Assembly: GCF_018991925.1 (NCBI RefSeq)
Contig: NW_024729424.1
Coordinates: forward strand, 1-64,000
From: Homarus americanus
Lineage: Eukaryota > Arthropoda > Malacostraca > Decapoda > Nephropidae
Direction of reading: 5' to 3'
Length of the DNA stretch: 64,000 bases
This document shows, one piece after another, positions 13,216-22,950 of the stretch. A model generated the notes under the pieces. That model ran no database searches. It was given only the letters and a program-made list of their open reading frames with translations, and was not told the DNA's origin. Position 1 is the stretch's first letter. Every line of letters starts with the position of its first letter. The position numbers and the translations under genes were made by a program.

Positions 13216-14934
13216 ATGCCCGCCGTTAAACGATCCTGTTCGTTGGAAACGGCGGCAGTAGGTGACAGTGATGCTGACGACTTTCTTCTTGAAGACACGT
13301 CAAAGAAGAAGCAGAAACCTCAGAAGTCAGGGTCTCCAGCAGGGGCCACGGCTCCCCCTTGCACCCCTTCTGGGGCTGTAGAGGGTGGACTCCTGTCATC
13401 GGGGTCCCCAAGTGAGCCTACATGTGGCTCAATGACCGACCCTCCGCCGACGATGGACATAGGGGATTCCCTTTGTCTCCCTGCCCCGTCGCGCCTTCGT
13501 CGTCTCGCCTTCCCTCGGGACTTGCCTCTGAGCACACGGACGACCTGGTTCTTCCGTCACTGCTCTCCACTTCAGGACTCAACACTTCGCCTCCGCCGAG
13601 GTCCCACAGCCGTGATAGTCACCACACAAATGGACGAGACGGTACGCCTGCTCACTCAGGTGGGCTTTCCTGCTCCCCAGGGGGAGGTGATGCTGAAGTT
13701 CACCATCATCACCCCAGAAACTCGTCGTACCAAGGTAATGGTTCGCCACGTACCCTGGGAGATCCCTATCGACGATCTTCGCCCTCTTCTCCCACAACTA
13801 CTGGACATGGAACGCCGCATCAACCCGGTCTCCAAACGTCCATCCAACGAACTCATCGGCTGGTGGGTGGGCCCCCTCCCCCCGAAGGTGAATGTAGGAC
13901 CAATTCACAACTGTCCTCTCGACCGATTTATCGGAACCCCGAAAATCTGTGGTCGTTGCCAATCGTGGAAACACCGCACCTGGGAGTGCACGAGGATGGT
14001 CGCCTGCGGTTTCTGTGCAGGTCCTCACGACACAGTGGAATGCAAATCGAAAATTCAGAACAAAATCCCAGTTATTCCACGGTGTGTCAATTGCCATGGC
14101 AGTCACCACGCCTGGAATGCCAATTGCCCACAGCGTCCTGGCACTCGCCCGGGGAAAACTTACCTTGTACCACCGCCCTCGTCTCTGACGAAGCCCCTGT
14201 CAACCAAACCTCAATCCTATCCACCACCGCCTCTTCCATCCACCAAGGATTTCCCATTGATCTCCTCTCCTCTACCACCCCCTCCATCACCCCTACCACC
14301 CATCCTTTCTCCCCTCCCTCCCTCTCCCTACCGTTCTTGGAACAAGGTCGTTGCCGGCCCTGCCACACAGTCACCACCATCTCCTGCCCACCCGGACCCC
14401 CGCTGTCTCTCACCAGCACCACCACCTCTTACTCAACTGAACCCTCACCGTCCCTCTCCGTCGCTACCACCACCACATGCCCAGTCGGGCCCTCGGCAAT
14501 CCTCGCCGCCACCTCCAGCTCATGCACAGGTACACCAAGTTGGTTCTATGGAAACAATCACTCTCCGTCTGGATCGCCACTCCAAGCAAATCAACCTTCT
14601 CTCAGCCCAACTCGACTTGTTTGTGAAAACAATTGCGACATTGCAGAAGCAACAACAACTCATTCTGGACACCCTGACCCAACAGGGGCGCATTTTGCAA
14701 GCCCTGATGACCCGCCTCCTTCCATCTCCCGAGATGGAGGATCCATCCCTCGCTCTCCCACTCCTCCCTCTCCATTTCTCTCAACAGAATTTGGTACCTC
14801 CTCTGGAGCCCTGTCTAGCCCCTCCGACTCATCTCACACCGGAGGCCGTTCCCTCCTCTTCTTACAATGGAACATCCAGGGACTTAGACCTCGCCGGACA
14901 GACCTCGCCCAGTTTGTGCTCTCCCATCAAGTAG
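13216..14934 (+). CDS. ORF1 of non-LTR element copy 1: Gag-like nucleic-acid-binding protein
   Basis: 572 codons, intact. I chose ATG 13216 because the frame upstream offers only a GTG; the same Met exists in copy 2. The N-terminus is basic with an acidic patch and a KKKQK run. Residues about 245-304 carry three Cys/His knuckles: CGRCQSWKHRTWEC, CGFCAGPHDTVEC and CVNCHGSHHAWNANC. A long proline/serine-rich stretch follows (about 320-440), then a predicted helical, coiled-coil-like segment (about 445-502). Proteins of this kind coat the element's RNA and help form the ribonucleoprotein. The end overlaps the endonuclease codons of ORF2, which lies in the -1 frame. Copy 2 has lost a C in the run equivalent to 13354-13358, so this is the only intact ORF1 here. 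Confidence 0.88.
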   Translation: MPAVKRSCSLETAAVGDSDADDFLLEDTSKKKQKPQKSGSPAGATAPPCTPSGAVEGGLLSSGSPSEPTCGSMTDPPPTMDIGDSLCLPAPSRLRRLAFPRDLPLSTRTTWFFRHCSPLQDSTLRLRRGPTAVIVTTQMDETVRLLTQVGFPAPQGEVMLKFTIITPETRRTKVMVRHVPWEIPIDDLRPLLPQLLDMERRINPVSKRPSNELIGWWVGPLPPKVNVGPIHNCPLDRFIGTPKICGRCQSWKHRTWECTRMVACGFCAGPHDTVECKSKIQNKIPVIPRCVNCHGSHHAWNANCPQRPGTRPGKTYLVPPPSSLTKPLSTKPQSYPPPPLPSTKDFPLISSPLPPPPSPLPPILSPLPPSPYRSWNKVVAGPATQSPPSPAHPDPRCLSPAPPPLTQLNPHRPSPSLPPPHAQSGPRQSSPPPPAHAQVHQVGSMETITLRLDRHSKQINLLSAQLDLFVKTIATLQKQQQLILDTLTQQGRILQALMTRLLPSPEMEDPSLALPLLPLHFSQQNLVPPLEPCLAPPTHLTPEAVPSSSYNGTSRDLDLAGQTSPSLCSPIK

Positions 14935-16040
14935 ATGTTGCTCTACTTCAGGAAACCATCACAGACGATGTTACTCCACTCCGCCTCTCTGGCTATTCTG
15001 TTTACACCCTGCCTCGGTACCGTGGGCAGGCTCGTGGCCTCCTCACCCTTGTGCGTAACACCATTCCATCTGTTCGTCTCCCTTCACCTGACTCACATGG
15101 ACCCCCGTCTGAATTACTTTCTGTCTCCCTTACTCTTGGTGACCGGACCCTTCGTGTAGTCAATGTTCATTTCAAGAGTGATTCTCTGGACCCCCAGGTT
15201 CTTCACGACCTCCATGATGGGGTTCCCACTATTGTTCTTGGCGACTTTAATGCCCGCCATCCCACTCTTACTCCGGATCATCCCACTCCATGTACCCTTA
15301 ACGGATCACATCTCTCACAGTTTCTTAATGGGGATGATGATGTTCGCTTTCTTTGTCCTGACGATCCTACTCGCCTCCCCCATAGTTTCCTTGATGTTGG
15401 CTTACTATTGAACGGTCATACTTCCTTTCATCCTACCGTCTGCACCGAGCCTGCTCTGTATAGTGACCATCTTGCCGTTACTACCCATCTCAGGCTCTCC
15501 TTCTCTGCCCCGACATCAACTCCTTATCGATCCCCTCGCCTTCGTCTCACACAAGATGCTGTTCCTCCCTTTACCCAATACCTTTCTACCTGGGCGGATT
15601 CCTATGTTGTCCCTCAGTCCCTTGACTCTTACAGCGCTGATTTTGTTGATGCCGTGTATGACTCTGTCAATCGCGCTACCCCTCCACGCCCTCCCCGTCA
15701 CCCCAGAAGTGCCACCAACTACTGGTATCGTATCCCTGCCATGAGACATCTCCGGCAGGTAACCCGTGATCTCCACTCTGCCATACGGAGGTCTCGGTCT
15801 CCAGAGGACTGGGAAGACTTCAAAAATTGGTGCTCCTTTGCAACTCAGGAGCGCCGTCGGATACGTGAGGCGGACTGGCTATCCTTCACGGGGTCTCTAT
15901 CGTTCCAGTCGTCACCCTCTTATGTATGGAATCGGATTAATGCTATACGGGGTACTCGACGGAGGCCTCCTCCCCACCCTGACCCCGCCTCCCTTGCCTG
16001 CTTCTTTAATGGAGGACTGGGCACGAGCTTCCTCCCCTGA
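13422..16040 (+). CDS. ORF2 5' part, copy 1: AP-endonuclease domain (frameshifted end)
   Basis: The frame is open from ATG 13422 to 16040 (872 codons). The recognisable part starts at about 14853 with LLFLQWNIQG, the Asn motif of APE-type endonucleases, followed by LLQET (catalytic Glu), LGDFNARH and YSDHLAV (Asp-His). This domain nicks target DNA to prime reverse transcription. The first ~480 codons overlap ORF1 in another frame, are Ser/Thr/Pro-rich and contain no later Met before the endonuclease, so the true start is unclear. The last residues (after about 16000) are out of frame because of one inserted T; the real continuation is the RT frame at 16009. Copy 2 reads through this point. 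Confidence 0.8.
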   Translation: MWLNDRPSADDGHRGFPLSPCPVAPSSSRLPSGLASEHTDDLVLPSLLSTSGLNTSPPPRSHSRDSHHTNGRDGTPAHSGGLSCSPGGGDAEVHHHHPRNSSYQGNGSPRTLGDPYRRSSPSSPTTTGHGTPHQPGLQTSIQRTHRLVGGPPPPEGECRTNSQLSSRPIYRNPENLWSLPIVETPHLGVHEDGRLRFLCRSSRHSGMQIENSEQNPSYSTVCQLPWQSPRLECQLPTASWHSPGENLPCTTALVSDEAPVNQTSILSTTASSIHQGFPIDLLSSTTPSITPTTHPFSPPSLSLPFLEQGRCRPCHTVTTISCPPGPPLSLTSTTTSYSTEPSPSLSVATTTTCPVGPSAILAATSSSCTGTPSWFYGNNHSPSGSPLQANQPSLSPTRLVCENNCDIAEATTTHSGHPDPTGAHFASPDDPPPSISRDGGSIPRSPTPPSPFLSTEFGTSSGALSSPSDSSHTGGRSLLFLQWNIQGLRPRRTDLAQFVLSHQVDVALLQETITDDVTPLRLSGYSVYTLPRYRGQARGLLTLVRNTIPSVRLPSPDSHGPPSELLSVSLTLGDRTLRVVNVHFKSDSLDPQVLHDLHDGVPTIVLGDFNARHPTLTPDHPTPCTLNGSHLSQFLNGDDDVRFLCPDDPTRLPHSFLDVGLLLNGHTSFHPTVCTEPALYSDHLAVTTHLRLSFSAPTSTPYRSPRLRLTQDAVPPFTQYLSTWADSYVVPQSLDSYSADFVDAVYDSVNRATPPRPPRHPRSATNYWYRIPAMRHLRQVTRDLHSAIRRSRSPEDWEDFKNWCSFATQERRRIREADWLSFTGSLSFQSSPSYVWNRINAIRGTRRRPPPHPDPASLACFFNGGLGTSFLP

Positions 16041-18177
16041 GGCACTTCCAGATCCAATGCAGGAGGCAGTGCAGGCTCGCATCGATGCGTCTGAGCCTGT
16101 TGTTCGTGCTGCTCTTACCTCCCCTGCCCCCACTGATCATCCCATCACACAGTTCGAGCTTGACAGTGCTCGTCGCTCTAGAAAAGACACCTCTCCTGGG
16201 GATGATCAGATAACCTACTCCGTCCTCAACGCCTGTACTAATATTCCTAACGGCCCCTTGCTTGCTCTCTACAATATGTCTTATGAACATGGGGTTCTCC
16301 CGTCCAACTGGAAAAATGCCACTATTATCCCCATCCCTAAGCCGGGAGATCCTGGGAAATATCGACCCATTAGTCTTACCTCCTGTGTTTGCAAGATGAT
16401 GGAGAGGGTACTCCATCGTCGCCTTCTTCACACCATAGGCGGCTTCCACAACTCCCTCAATGGTTTCATTCAACATCGCAGCACAGCACACTCCATTGCT
16501 TCCTTTTATTGCAATCAGACTGCCCGCGTCTCCGTCTTCCTTGATATCAAGGGAGCCTTTGATACGGCTCAGCCTGCCCTCATTTTAGCTGAACTTGCAC
16601 GGTTAGGGGTTAAAGGGAGACTTCTACAATGGATCGCCTCTTACCTCACTGGACGTCAGGCCCGGGTTCGCGTTGAAGGCTCTATGTCTCCTGTTCAAGA
16701 AATGAACCTCGGCACCCCTCAAGGTGGAGTCCTGAGTCCTACCTTGTTTAACACTCTCATGCACTCCATTGCATCACTCCCGTGGCCGACAGAAGTTGTC
16801 CACTCAGGATATGCCGACGATGTCCTCCTCCAAGCCCCTGACTACCTCAGCATGCAGGAAGCCCTTGATCTGGTCTCCAGAGAGTGTGATTCACTTGGTT
16901 TCCTTCTTTCAACTGCGAAAACAAAAGCCATGTGGCACGGTCGTGTTGTACCTCCACCCCTTTTCTTATCAGGAACGCCCTTGGACTGGGTTAATGAGAC
17001 AAAATACCTGGGTGTGTATGTAACTCGCACACGTTGTCAGATCCCTGAAGTCCGCTATCTTCGAGACATATGTTTTCGGCGTCTCGCTCCCCTCTCTACC
17101 ATGTGCAGGGGTTCCCTTGGTGCCAGCATCCCTGTACTTCTCACCATGTACAAGTCTTTTGTCCGTTCCTGTGTCGACTACGCCGCCCCTGCCCTCGTCA
17201 ACATTAGTCGGACTGCTGTCAACCGTCTCGAAGTTATCCAGAGGAAAGCTGCTCGTATCATCCTTGGGGCTCCTCAGTGGACACGCTCTACTTCTCTATA
17301 TAACGAACTTGGTCTTTCCCCCTTACAGGATCGTGTCCAGGAGTTTTACCTAAAAACTGCCGTTTCCATTCTACGGGATCCTAGGGGCAACTATGTCCAA
17401 ACCAACTTGACTACTGCTGTTCGAGACCGACCTCCATCTAGAAGACAGTGGCGAGGGTCACTCATCCGAGCCCTTCAGGAACACGACCTCCTGCCTGATA
17501 TTGTTGTCACCCCTGCTGTTGGTTCGTCTCCTTCTCCCTGGCTGGATTTTCAACCTGAAGTGATTGCCCTCGGTGGACCGCTCCCGAAATCCCAGGTGAA
17601 CCCTGTTATTCTCTGCAAATACCACCTCTCCAGGATCGCTCACTGGTCCCCAGGTAGGGTCGTCCTCTACACTGATGGTTCTGTTGACCCCGCTACAGGT
17701 AGGGCCGGGGCTGGTGTCTACATCTCCCGTCCTCATGCCCCTGAGCCTATCAAACTGTCTCTCAGAGTTTCTGACGGGGCATCCTCCACTCAGGCTGAAC
17801 TAATAGCCCTCCTTGCTGCCCTTCTCGCTGAGGAAGAAGCAGATGGTTTCTGCCCCTTGCTTGTCTGCTGCGATTCCAGGTCTGCTCTCGACGGGATCGC
17901 ATTTGGATCTGGGGAAAATAAGGACCTCATCCTCCGAATACGAGGGTTAACATCCACACTTCAGGATGAAGGCCGTCCTGTGAAATTCCTATGGATACCT
18001 AGTCATGTCGGTATCTTGGGGAATGAGGCAGCAGATGACCTTGCCAAGACTGGCTGCAACAAGGCCACACCTGACTACGTTGTTCCTCGAACACTCTTAC
18101 AGATTAGGACCCAAATCCGCCGCAAACAGAGAGAAGCTCGGGAAGCAGCCATCCCCCTGGACTCCCCGCCCACATAG
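16009..18177 (+). CDS. ORF2 3' part, copy 1: reverse transcriptase and RNase H
   Basis: 722 codons after the frameshift; ATG 16009 is the first Met in frame and not a natural start. RT motifs in order: IPIPKPGDPGKYRPISL, FLDIKGAFD (motif A, Asp at residue ~179), GTPQGGVLSPTLFN (motif B) and YADD (Asp ~270-271). An RNase H domain follows with LYTDGS (Asp ~556), AELIAL (Glu ~597), CDSRSAL (Asp ~622) and GNEAADDLA (Asp ~676), so all four catalytic acids are present. The frame ends at UAG 18175-18177, then stays open in the same frame to 18528. Copy 2 has the same UAG. Enzyme motifs look intact, but the frame is cut off from the endonuclease. Confidence 0.88.
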   Translation: MEDWARASSPEALPDPMQEAVQARIDASEPVVRAALTSPAPTDHPITQFELDSARRSRKDTSPGDDQITYSVLNACTNIPNGPLLALYNMSYEHGVLPSNWKNATIIPIPKPGDPGKYRPISLTSCVCKMMERVLHRRLLHTIGGFHNSLNGFIQHRSTAHSIASFYCNQTARVSVFLDIKGAFDTAQPALILAELARLGVKGRLLQWIASYLTGRQARVRVEGSMSPVQEMNLGTPQGGVLSPTLFNTLMHSIASLPWPTEVVHSGYADDVLLQAPDYLSMQEALDLVSRECDSLGFLLSTAKTKAMWHGRVVPPPLFLSGTPLDWVNETKYLGVYVTRTRCQIPEVRYLRDICFRRLAPLSTMCRGSLGASIPVLLTMYKSFVRSCVDYAAPALVNISRTAVNRLEVIQRKAARIILGAPQWTRSTSLYNELGLSPLQDRVQEFYLKTAVSILRDPRGNYVQTNLTTAVRDRPPSRRQWRGSLIRALQEHDLLPDIVVTPAVGSSPSPWLDFQPEVIALGGPLPKSQVNPVILCKYHLSRIAHWSPGRVVLYTDGSVDPATGRAGAGVYISRPHAPEPIKLSLRVSDGASSTQAELIALLAALLAEEEADGFCPLLVCCDSRSALDGIAFGSGENKDLILRIRGLTSTLQDEGRPVKFLWIPSHVGILGNEAADDLAKTGCNKATPDYVVPRTLLQIRTQIRRKQREAREAAIPLDSPPT

Positions 18178-18528
18178 TACGATGTCCTCCGTAAACTTCC
18201 TGACTTCTCGTACGTCTACGGGAAAGGGTCGCGGAAGGGGGACGTGATTGCTGCCCGTATCATCATTGGGTATGACTTTGCTTGGGAGATTGGTATCCCC
18301 ACATCCCCTGAGCAACGCTCTTGTGCGTTATGCAGAAGACCCGACAGCCGCACCCTTATTCACTACCTCCTAAGATGTCCCCACACACAACGCTTCCGTG
18401 ACGCCTGCTGGACCACCACTCCACGACCCCCTGACGGAGACACGATGATCCTCCCAATACTGGCCAGATATTTTGTAAATAATATTAATTATGTGTTAAA
18501 GGAACATCCTTCCTTCCTTAGGCTTTAG
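18178..18528 (+). CDS. ORF2 C-terminal Cys/His segment beyond an in-frame UAG, copy 1
   Basis: This continues the RT/RNase H frame for 117 codons after the UAG. It contains CALCRRPDSRTLIHYLLRCPH, a C-x2-C...H...C arrangement typical of the zinc-finger-like C-terminus of many non-LTR ORF2 proteins. A first internal ATG-like context is lacking at its start (18244 opens with GTG), so independent translation is doubtful. The same layout in copy 2 shows that the stop predates both insertions or was shared by their source. Readthrough is possible but unproven. Confidence 0.65.
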   Translation, partial: YDVLRKLPDFSYVYGKGSRKGDVIAARIIIGYDFAWEIGIPTSPEQRSCALCRRPDSRTLIHYLLRCPHTQRFRDACWTTTPRPPDGDTMILPILARYFVNNINYVLKEHPSFLRL

Positions 18529-18671
18529 TAAGCCCCTTTATAATATTTATACTGTATATACTTTTCACACTTGCCAGATGATTCTGGTGTCATTGTACAG
18601 GGGTACCTAGTGACAGCACTAGGATCCCGCTTCCTCTATCAAGGAATAAACAATTGAAATTGAATTGAATC
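18529..18671 (+). promoter_or_regulatory. 3' UTR of non-LTR element with hairpin and poly(A) signal
   Basis: CCTAGTG-ACAG-CACTAGG at 18606-18623 is a perfect 7-bp stem with a 4-base loop and is present in copy 2. AATAAA at 18645-18650 precedes the tail AATTGAAATTGAATTGAAT. In other LINEs a 3' stem-loop is what the RT recognises; that role is inferred here. Confidence 0.5.
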
Positions 18672-20599
18672 GACACTAACTACAAGTGGTAGCCACTAAC
18701 TGCAGGTGGTTGACACTAACAACAGGTGGTAAACACTAACTACAGGTGGTAGCCACTACCTGCAGTTGGTAGACACTGACAACAGGTGGTAGACACTAAC
18801 AACAGGTGGTAGACACTAACTACAAATGCTAACCACTAACTGCAGGTGGTAGACACAAACGACAGGGGGTAGACACTAACTACAGAGGGCAGGCAATAAC
18901 AACAGGGGGCAGACACTAACTACAGGGGGTAGACACTAACTACAGGTGGTAGCCACTAACTGCAGGTGGTAGACACTAACAACAGGTGGTAGACACTAAC
19001 TACAGGTGGCAGCCACTAACTGCAGGTGGTAGACACTAACAACAGGTGGTAAACACTAACAACAGGTGGTAGACACTAACTACATGTGGTAACCACTAAC
19101 TGCAGGTGGTAGACACAAACGACAGGGGGTAGACACTAACTACAGGGGGCAGGCAATAACAACAGGGGGTACACAGTAACTACAGGGGGTAGACACTAAC
19201 TACAGGTGGTAGCCACTAACTGCTGGTGGTGGATACTAACAACAGGTGGTAGGCACTAACTATAGGTGGTAGCCACTAACTGCAGGTGGTAGGCTCTAAG
19301 AACAGGTTGTAAACACTAACAACAAGTGGTAGACACTAACTACAGGAATTAGGCAATAACTACAGGTGGTAGACACAAACGACAGGGAGTAGACACTAAC
19401 AACAGGGGGTAGACACTACCTGCAGGTGGCAGACACTAATAACAGGGGGTAGACACTAACAACAGGTAGTAGACACTAACTACAGGTGGTAGCCACTAAC
19501 TGCAGGTGGTAGACACTAACAACAGGGGGTAGACACTAACTACAGGTGGTAGCCACTAAATGCAGGTGGTAGACACTAACAACAGGTTGTAAAACTAACT
19601 ACAAGTGGTAGACACTAACTGCAGGTGGTAGGCACTAACATAGTAGCTACTAACAAGAGGTTGTAGACACTAACAACAGGGGAGTAGACACTAATTACAG
19701 GGGGTAGACACTAACTACAGGTGGTTACCAATAACTGCAGGTGTTAGACACTAAGAACAGGTGGTAGATACTAACTACAGGTGGCAGCCACTAACTGCAG
19801 GTGGTAGACACTAACAACAGGTGGTAAACACTAACAACAGGTGGTAGACACTAACTACATGTGGTAACCACTAACTGCAGGTGGTAGACACAAACGACAG
19901 GGGGTAGACACTAACTACAGGGGGCAGGCAATAACAACAGGGGGGTACACAGTAACTACAGGGGGTAGACACTAACTACAGGTGGTAGCCACTAACTGCT
20001 GGTGGTGGATACTAACAACAGGTGGTAGGCACTAACTACAGGTGGTAGCCACTAACTGCAGGTGGTAGGCTCTAACAACAGGTTGTACACACTAACAACA
20101 AGTGGTAGACACTAACTACAGGAATTAGGCAATAACTACAGGTGGTAAACACAAACGACAGGGAGTAGACACTAACAACAGGGGGTAGACACTACCTGCA
20201 GGTGGCAGACACTAACAACAGGTGGTACACACTAACAACAGGTGGGAGACACTAACTACAGGTGGTAGCCACTAACTGCAGGTGGTAGATACTAACAACA
20301 GGGGGTAGACACTAACTACAGGTGGTAGCCACTAAATGCAAGTGGTAGGCACTAACAACAGGTGGTAGACACTAACAACAGGTTGTAGAAACTAACTACA
20401 AGTGGTAGACACTAACAACATGTGGTAGCCACTAACTGCAGGTGGTATGCAAAAACAACAGGTTTTTGACACTAACAACAGGTGGTAGGCACGAGCAACA
20501 GGTTTTAGACACTAACAACAGGTGGTAGACACTAACTTCATGTGGTAGAAATTAACTGCAGGTGGTAGACACTAACTGCAGGTGGTAAACACTAACAAC

Positions 20600-22340
20600 A
20601 GGTTTTAGACACTAACAACAGGTTGTTGCCACTAACTGCAGGTGGTAGGCTCTAACAACAGGCTGTAAACACTAACAACAAGTGGTAGACACTAACTACA
20701 GGAATTAGGCAGTAACTACAGGTGGTAAACACTAACTACAGGTGGTAGCCACTAACTGCAGGTGGTAGGCACTAACTGCACGTGGTAGACACTAACAACA
20801 GGTGGTAAACACTAACTATAGGTGGTAGCCACTAACTGCAGGTGGTAGACACTAACAACAGGTGGTAGCCACTAACTACAGGTGGTAGCTACTAACTGCA
20901 GGTGCTAGACACTAACAACAGGTGGTAAACACTAACTACAGGTGGTAGCCACTAACTGCAGGTGGTAGACACTAACAACAGGTGGTAGACACTAACTACA
21001 GGTGGTAGCCACTAACTGCAGGTGGTAGACACTAACAACAGGTGATAGACACTAACAAAAGGTGGTAAACACTAACAACAGGTTTTAGACACTAACAACA
21101 GGTTGTAGCCACTAGCTGCAGGCGGTAGGCTCTAACAACAGGTTGTAAACACTAACAACAAGTGGTAGACACTAACTACAGGAATTAGGCAATAACTACA
21201 GGTGGTAGACACAAATGACAGGGGGTAGACAATAACAACAGGGGGTAGACACTACCTGCAGGTGGTAGACTCTAACAACAGGTGGTAGACACTAACAACA
21301 GGTGGTAGACACTAACTACAGGTGGTAGCCACTAACTGCAGGAGCTAGCCACTAACTGCAGGTGGTAGACACTAACTACAGGTGGTAGCCACTAAGTGCA
21401 GGTGGTAGGCACTAACAAAAGGTTGTAGACTCTAGCAACAGGTGGTAGACAATAACTACAGGTGGTAGCAAATAACTGCAGTTGGTAGACACTAACAACA
21501 AGTGGTAGACACTAACTACAGGAATTAGGCAATAACTACAGGTGGTAAACACTAACTACAGGTGGTAGCCACTAACTGCAGGTGGTAGACACTAACAACA
21601 GGTGGTAGACACTAACTACAGGTGGTAGCCACCAACTGCAGGTGGTAGACACTAACAACAGGTGGTAAACACTAACTGCAGGTGGTAGACACTAACAATA
21701 GGCGGTAAACACTAACAACAGGTGGTAGACACTAACTACAAGTGGTTAACACTAACTGCAGGTTGTAGACACAAACGACAGGGGGTAGACTTTAACTACA
21801 GAGGGCAGGCAATAACAACAGGGGGTCGACACTAACTAGAGGTGATAGCCATTAACTGCCTGTGGTAGAAACTAACAACAGGTGGTAGTCACTAACTACA
21901 GGTGGTAGCCACTAACTGCAGGTGGTAGACACTAACAACAGGTGGTAAACACTAACTACAGGTGGTAGCCACTAACTACAGGTGGTAGCCACCAACTGCG
22001 GAGTGGTAGACACTAACTGCAGGTGGTAAACACTAACAACAGGTTTTAGAAACTAACAACAGATGGTAGCCACTAACTGCAGGTGGTAGGCTCTAACAAC
22101 AGGTTGTAAACACTAACTACAGGAATTAGGCAATAACTACAGGTGGTAGACACTAACTACAGGTGGTAGCCACAAACTGCAGGTGGTAGAAACTAACAAC
22201 AGGTGGTAAACACTAACTACAGGTGGTAGTCACTAACTGCAGGTGGTAGACACTAAGAACAGGTGGTAGACACTAACTACAGGTGGTAGCCACTAACTGC
22301 AGGTGGTAGACATTAACAACAGATGGTAAACACTAACTGC
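20600..22340. repeat. Satellite segment duplicated from about 10330-11990 (right copy)
   Basis: Matches the left block variant for variant at an offset of about 10.3 kb and ends where the disordered patch at 22345 begins. Confidence 0.7.
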
Positions 22341-22950
22341 AGGTAGAGATAATTAAGGGTGGTAAATTACTAACTGTAGACAAACGACAGGGGGTAGACT
22401 TAACCACAGAGTGCCAGGCACAACAACAGGGGTCGTGACATCAACCACAGGTGGCAGCCACCAACTGCATGTGGCAGACACCAACAACAGGTGGTAGACA
22501 CTACCACATGGTAGCTACTAACTGCATGTCGCAGACACTAACAACAGGTGGTAAAATACTAACCACAGGTGGTAGCCACAAATTGCAAGACAGACACAAC
22601 AACAGGTGGTAGACACTACCACAGGTGGTAAACACAACAGACATTTCACTCATGGGTGTCTACTACTGTAGGTAGACACAAACGACCGGAGGTAGACACT
22701 AATTACAGAGGGCAGGCAATAACAACAGGGAGTAGACACTAACTACAGGGGGTAGACACTAACTACAGGTGGTAGCCACTAACTGCAGTTTGTAGACACT
22801 AACAACAGGTGGTAGAAACTAACTACAGGTGGCAGGCACCAACAACAGGTAGTAGACACTAACTTCAATTGGTAGCCACTAACTGCAGGTGGTAGACACT
22901 AATCAACAGGGGGTCGACACTAACTACAGGTGGTAGCCACTAACTGCAGG

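Larger units (their letters stand above)
12913..18671 (+). mobile_element. Non-LTR retrotransposon copy 1 (I-group-like, with RNase H)
   Basis: A near full-length 5,759-bp element inserted in the satellite. It is flanked by a 15-bp target-site duplication GACACTAACTACAAG at 12898-12912 and 18672-18686. Order: GC-rich 5' leader, ORF1 with three CCHC knuckles, ORF2 with AP-endonuclease, reverse transcriptase, RNase H and a C-terminal Cys/His segment, then a short 3' UTR with AATAAA (18645-18650) and a TTGAA-type tail. ORF1 knuckles plus APE, RT and RNase H fit the I superfamily; the exact clade is not decided. One extra T near 16001-16004, relative to copy 2, breaks ORF2 between endonuclease and RT. 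Copy 2 is at 35460-41177 on the other strand. Confidence 0.93.

Noticed and set aside
14087..14425. 112-codon minus-strand frame opposite ORF1
   Set aside because: It is an antisense shadow of the proline-rich ORF1 region with low-complexity composition.
14780..14934. Programmed -1 frameshift site joining ORF1 to ORF2
   Set aside because: No X-XXY-YYZ heptamer in the right frame was found before the endonuclease start, so no site is claimed.
16006..16491. 161-codon minus-strand frame (also mirrored at 37597-38082)
   Set aside because: It is antisense to the RT coding region and has no domain; the RT motifs on the other strand explain the open frame.
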